The position numbers and the translations under genes are program-made. DNA of 64,000 bases, taken from positions 62,001 to 126,000 of the forward strand of contig NZ_JAALCR010000004.1 in the NCBI RefSeq assembly GCF_011065895.1, read 5' to 3'. The notes beneath the pieces are model-generated. The model had not been told where the DNA came from. It saw nothing but the letters and a program-made list of their open reading frames with translations, and did no database searches. This document shows positions 61,540 to 64,000 of this stretch, one piece after another (the stretch's first letter is position 1; every line of letters begins with the position of its first letter). The DNA comes from Paludisphaera rhizosphaerae (GTDB lineage Bacteria; Planctomycetota; Planctomycetia; Isosphaerales; Isosphaeraceae).

Positions 61540-62361
61540 TTACTTTCTCACTTCATCGCGGCGAGGTCTTGGCGCCGGGAGGATGATCGGCGAGCCGGAG
61601 ACGGGATGACGGTCGACGAGGACCGGGCAGCGGTAGGCGCGAGCGAGGATCTCGGGCGTCAGAACGACCTCGGGCTCGCCGACGGCCATTACGCCCCCTT
61701 CGGAGAGCAGGGCGATCCGGTCGGCCCAGGTCGACGCCTGGTTCAGATCGTGAAGGCTCACGACGACGGCCAACCCCTCCTCTCGCGCCAGGCGGTCGAC
61801 CATGTCGAGGATCTCGAACTGATAGTGCCAATCCAGATGCGCCGTGGGTTCGTCGAGCAACAGGACGCGCGGCTCCTGCGCCAGCGACTGGGCGAGCGCG
61901 ACCCGCTGCCATTCGCCGGCGGAGAGGGCGTCGACGGTTCGGTCGCGCATGCCTGAGAGCCGGGTGCGATCGAGGACTCGGTCGACGACGGCCTCATCCT
62001 CGGTGGTCATGGGAAGCCACCACCCTCGATGCGCAGCGCGGCCGAGCCGGACGACCTCATCGATGGTCAACCGCGATCCCTGGGGATCGTCCTGAAGGGC
62101 GATCGCAACGCGGCGATGCGCCCAGGCGCGACCGCGCTTCCAGGCGTCCTCGCCATCGACGAGAACCTTCCCACCTCGGGGCGGCAAGATCCTGGCGATC
62201 GTTCGCAGCAAGGTCGTCTTGCCCGATCCGTTCGGCCCCAGGAGCGCCAGGACCGTGCCCGATTCAACGGTCAGGTCGACCCCCGTCAGAACGTCGGGCA
62301 ACCCCCGTCCGTATCCGCAGGAAAGTCCTTCGACTCGGAGACGAGGTGCGGCGGCGGTCAT
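61540..62361 (-). CDS. btuD: Cobalamin ABC transporter ATP-binding protein (BtuD-like)
   Basis: The 273-residue protein has Walker A GPNGSGKTT (42-50), Q-loop ALQDDP (about 88-93), signature LSAGEWQRV (146-154), Walker B VLLLDEP (166-172) and the switch His in VVVSLHDLN. The sequence follows the FepC/BtuD/FhuC class. ATG 62361 overlaps the permease stop (ATGA), so translation is coupled. It powers import by the BtuC-type permease. Confidence 0.93.
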   Translation of the reverse strand: MTAAAPRLRVEGLSCGYGRGLPDVLTGVDLTVESGTVLALLGPNGSGKTTLLRTIARILPPRGGKVLVDGEDAWKRGRAWAHRRVAIALQDDPQGSRLTIDEVVRLGRAAHRGWWLPMTTEDEAVVDRVLDRTRLSGMRDRTVDALSAGEWQRVALAQSLAQEPRVLLLDEPTAHLDWHYQFEILDMVDRLAREEGLAVVVSLHDLNQASTWADRIALLSEGGVMAVGEPEVVLTPEILARAYRCPVLVDRHPVSGSPIILPAPRPRRDEVRK

Positions 62362-63353
62362 CGCAGCGACCTCCGCAGGACGACGAGGAAGAAGGGACCG
62401 CCGAGAATCGCCGTCAGAACGCCCACAGGAAGTTCGATGGGCGCGGCGACGGTCCGCGCCAGGTCGTCGGCCAGGATGAGAAGGATGGCGCCCGCGAGTC
62501 CGGAAGCTGGAATCAAGTAGCGGTGCCTGGCCCCAACAAGGGCTCTCGCCAGATGAGGAGCGATCAGACCGACGAAGCCGATTACCCCCGCGACGGCCAC
62601 AGCGGCGGCTGTCGCCAGGCTGGCCGCCGCCACGATCAGGCCACTGATCGACTTCAGCGGCAACCCGAGGGCCTGCGCCGGCTGCTCGCCCAGCGAGAGC
62701 GCGTCCAGAGGTCGGGCCAACGCGCAAAGTCCCAGGAAACCGACCGCGATGTAAGGGCCGCCGCCAAGCACCGCCGACCATCCTCGGCCTGCCAGACTCC
62801 CCATCATCCAGAGGACGATCCGCGCCAGATCCTCATCATGGAGCACCATCAACAACCAGACGACAGCCCCCAGGAAGCTGCTCACGGCAGAACCCGCCAG
62901 CAGCAGTGAGACGATCGGCGCAGGCCCCCACCAGGTCGTCGTCAGGTAGACGAGGCATGCCGCCGCCATCGCCCCCAGAAACCCGCCGAGGGGAATGGCT
63001 CCGAAGCCCAGGGCCCCCGCCCCTCCCGCCACCATCACGAGCGTCGCCCCTAGCGCCGAGCCGGCTGAAGCCCCGATGACGTAAGGATCCGCCAGCGGGT
63101 TTCGGAAGAGCCCCTGATAGGCCGCTCCCGCCGCTCCCAACGCCAGCCCGACGAGACTCCCCAACAGAATCCGCGGCAGCCGAAGCTCGCGAACGATCGT
63201 CGCCGTCTGCATCGAGTCTGAAGACGTTCGCCCCAGCAGAGCGTCGAAGATCTCCCCGGGCGAGAGCCAAACGGAACCCACTCCCAGGCTCAAGAGTCCC
63301 ACGGCGACGAGCAACGTCAGCAGGCCCATGAGTCGGCCGGTGCGCGACTTCAC
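62358..63353 (-). CDS. btuC: Cobalamin ABC transporter permease (BtuC-like, FecCD family)
   Basis: The product of 331 residues has about ten transmembrane helices and FecCD-family landmarks: RLPRILLGSLVGLALGAAGA, QGLFRNPLADPYVIGASAGS, RHRYLIPASGLAGAILLILAD and GVLTAILGGPFFLVVLRR. I chose GTG 63353, which overlaps the DUF1289 stop (GTGA) with GAGGG 9 nt upstream; ATG 63371 is possible but has a poorer ribosome-binding site. It forms the channel for B12 with BtuD. Confidence 0.92.
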   Translation of the reverse strand: MKSRTGRLMGLLTLLVAVGLLSLGVGSVWLSPGEIFDALLGRTSSDSMQTATIVRELRLPRILLGSLVGLALGAAGAAYQGLFRNPLADPYVIGASAGSALGATLVMVAGGAGALGFGAIPLGGFLGAMAAACLVYLTTTWWGPAPIVSLLLAGSAVSSFLGAVVWLLMVLHDEDLARIVLWMMGSLAGRGWSAVLGGGPYIAVGFLGLCALARPLDALSLGEQPAQALGLPLKSISGLIVAAASLATAAAVAVAGVIGFVGLIAPHLARALVGARHRYLIPASGLAGAILLILADDLARTVAAPIELPVGVLTAILGGPFFLVVLRRSLR

Positions 63354-63562
63354 GGCGCATCGCCCTCGCATGAAGCCACGTTCGCCCGAACCGGCGTCAG
63401 CCCAAGCCGAATCCTTCGTTCGGGGAGTTCAGCCATGACGCGATCCCGGTAATCAGCCGTGGACCGACCCCAGGCGGCGATCTCGGCCCTCGAACGGGCG
63501 CAACCAACGCAATAGATGGACGAGGGGTCCAATCGGCAAACGCCGATGCAGGGAGAGACCAA
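63350..63562 (-). CDS. DUF1289 Cys-rich small protein, first gene of B12 operon
   Basis: From TTG 63562 (AAAGG 6 nt upstream) a 70-residue protein begins VSPCIGVCRLDPSSIYCVGC, the DUF1289 motif, with four cysteines (C5, C9, C18, C21) that could hold an Fe-S or zinc site, followed by SRAEIAAW. The open frame continues upstream through the riboswitch aptamer, but a start there would overlap the RNA structure and give an atypical N terminus. It overlaps btuC by 4 bp. Its position directly behind the riboswitch implies a B12-related role not previously assigned, to my knowledge. Confidence 0.75.
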   Translation of the reverse strand: MVSPCIGVCRLDPSSIYCVGCARSRAEIAAWGRSTADYRDRVMAELPERRIRLGLTPVRANVASCEGDAP

Positions 63563-63640
63563 GGGAGACCTTTCCGCCGGGCCGGGCGACTGGTGGGATG
63601 GCGGCCGATCGCCACGCGATGAGGCCGTTTCAGATCGATC

Positions 63641-63830
63641 CCCCGACGGGCAGGTCTTCTGGCTCTCGGCTCCTGGCGGTCCCGGACGACCTTCCCGCCG
63701 CAACCTTCGCGGCAGTGGTCTTTCGTCCGTTCCCTGGCCGATCACAGCGGCGGCCCCGCGCCGGAATTTCACCGGCTTCCCTATTCTCCCCCGAAGCCTG
63801 ACGTATCAGACCTCACGGGCACCCGTCGGG
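63641..63830 (-). promoter_or_regulatory. Cobalamin (B12) riboswitch of the DUF1289-btuCDF operon
   Basis: On the minus strand the aptamer reads, from 63830 down: CCCGACGGGTGCCCGTGAGG, then AGGGAAGCCGGTGAAATTCC, GCCGCCGCTGTGATCGG, GACCACTGCCGCGAAGG with CGGGAAGG, and the B12 box AGCCAGAAGACCTGCC. P1 pairs CCCGACGGG at 63822-63830 with CCCGTCGGG ending at 63641. Every conserved block of the cobalamin class is present in order. Aptamer end to DUF1289 start is about 80 nt. Cobalamin binding is expected to shut off the operon. Confidence 0.95.
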
Positions 63831-63841
63831 AGCGCGATCCT

Positions 63842-63870
63842 ATTAGAATCCCCAGGGACAAGTTTATCAA
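63842..63870 (-). promoter_or_regulatory. Sigma-70 type promoter of the B12 riboswitch operon
   Basis: Read on the minus strand, TTGATA (63865-63870) and TCTAAT (63842-63847) are separated by exactly 17 bp. Predicted start is about 63835, a few nt before the riboswitch P1. The remaining 130 bp to the window edge hold nothing recognisable. Confidence 0.8.
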
Positions 63871-64000
63871 GCGCACGACACTGGGAAGGTCGTCGAGCGG
63901 CTGCCCAGCCGCCGCCCTACGACTGAAGCCACCCTCCCCCTTCCTTGCGAAATCTTCACATATCGCACATCCGGGTTTCGCTCATTCCTCGCCGCCCCCT

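Noticed and set aside
63350-63772. Longer 140-codon version of the DUF1289 gene
   Set aside because: The extra N-terminal 70 codons overlap the cobalamin aptamer; the DUF1289 domain is complete from TTG 63562.

Overview
The window is about 64 kb of GC-rich DNA from a planctomycete, most likely of the Isosphaeraceae type. This assignment rests on gene content, not on a marker-gene comparison. The evidence is the combination of DUF1559 prepilin-like proteins each followed by a small lipoprotein, two Ser/Thr kinases fused to WD40 repeats (one translationally coupled to an ECF sigma factor), BlaI plus M56-peptidase regulatory pairs with carboxypeptidase-regulatory-like tails, a DUF1080 protein, a PEP-CTERM protein, CxxCH-bearing secreted proteins and a PPi-type phosphofructokinase.

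Layout. 1-8.6 kb (minus): a kinase running off the left edge, a bestrophin channel, and a secreted glycoside hydrolase behind a TPR/gluzincin peptidase. 8.7-10.2 kb (plus): a cobalamin riboswitch, a long structured leader and a PEP-CTERM surface protein. 10.4-15 kb (minus): a small unknown gene, then a blaI/M56 operon with twin operators. 15-20.7 kb: a diheme cytochrome-like protein, a CxxCH surface protein, an Sm-like small protein and a TPM-domain protein. 20.8-29.2 kb: DUF1080, Xaa-Pro peptidase, accB-accC, an acidic repeat protein with a DUF2934-like tail, a GH71/99-like protein and phosphofructokinase. 29.2-32.5 kb: a second blaI/M56 pair with its own palindromic operator. 33-38 kb: inositol-phosphate synthase, phytanoyl-CoA dioxygenase-like protein, tRNA-Leu(CAG), trpF, trxA and a Ca2+/H+ exchanger. 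38.5-44.1 kb: DUF1559, lipoprotein, ECF sigma factor and kinase-WD40. 44.7-54.4 kb: a membrane protein, a class C serine hydrolase, a double thioredoxin-fold protein, two radical SAM proteins, a CoA-binding protein and SppA. 54.6-60.5 kb: a second DUF1559/lipoprotein pair, an MFS exporter, a pseudouridine synthase and an MscS channel with a lipobox. 60.5-63.9 kb (minus): promoter, cobalamin riboswitch, DUF1289, btuC, btuD and btuF.

How it fits together. Two cobalamin riboswitches near opposite ends of the window suggest one B12-responsive regulon. One controls a complete inner-membrane B12 ABC importer whose first gene is a DUF1289 protein. The other lies upstream of an orphan PEP-CTERM surface protein, with about 370 nt of further structured leader between them; this is the best candidate for something undescribed. 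The two BlaI/M56 pairs carry different palindromic operators and probably form two insulated protease-relieved repressor circuits. Dispersed two-module hairpin repeats occupy at least four intergenic gaps. No insertion sequence, prophage, CRISPR array or rRNA was seen.
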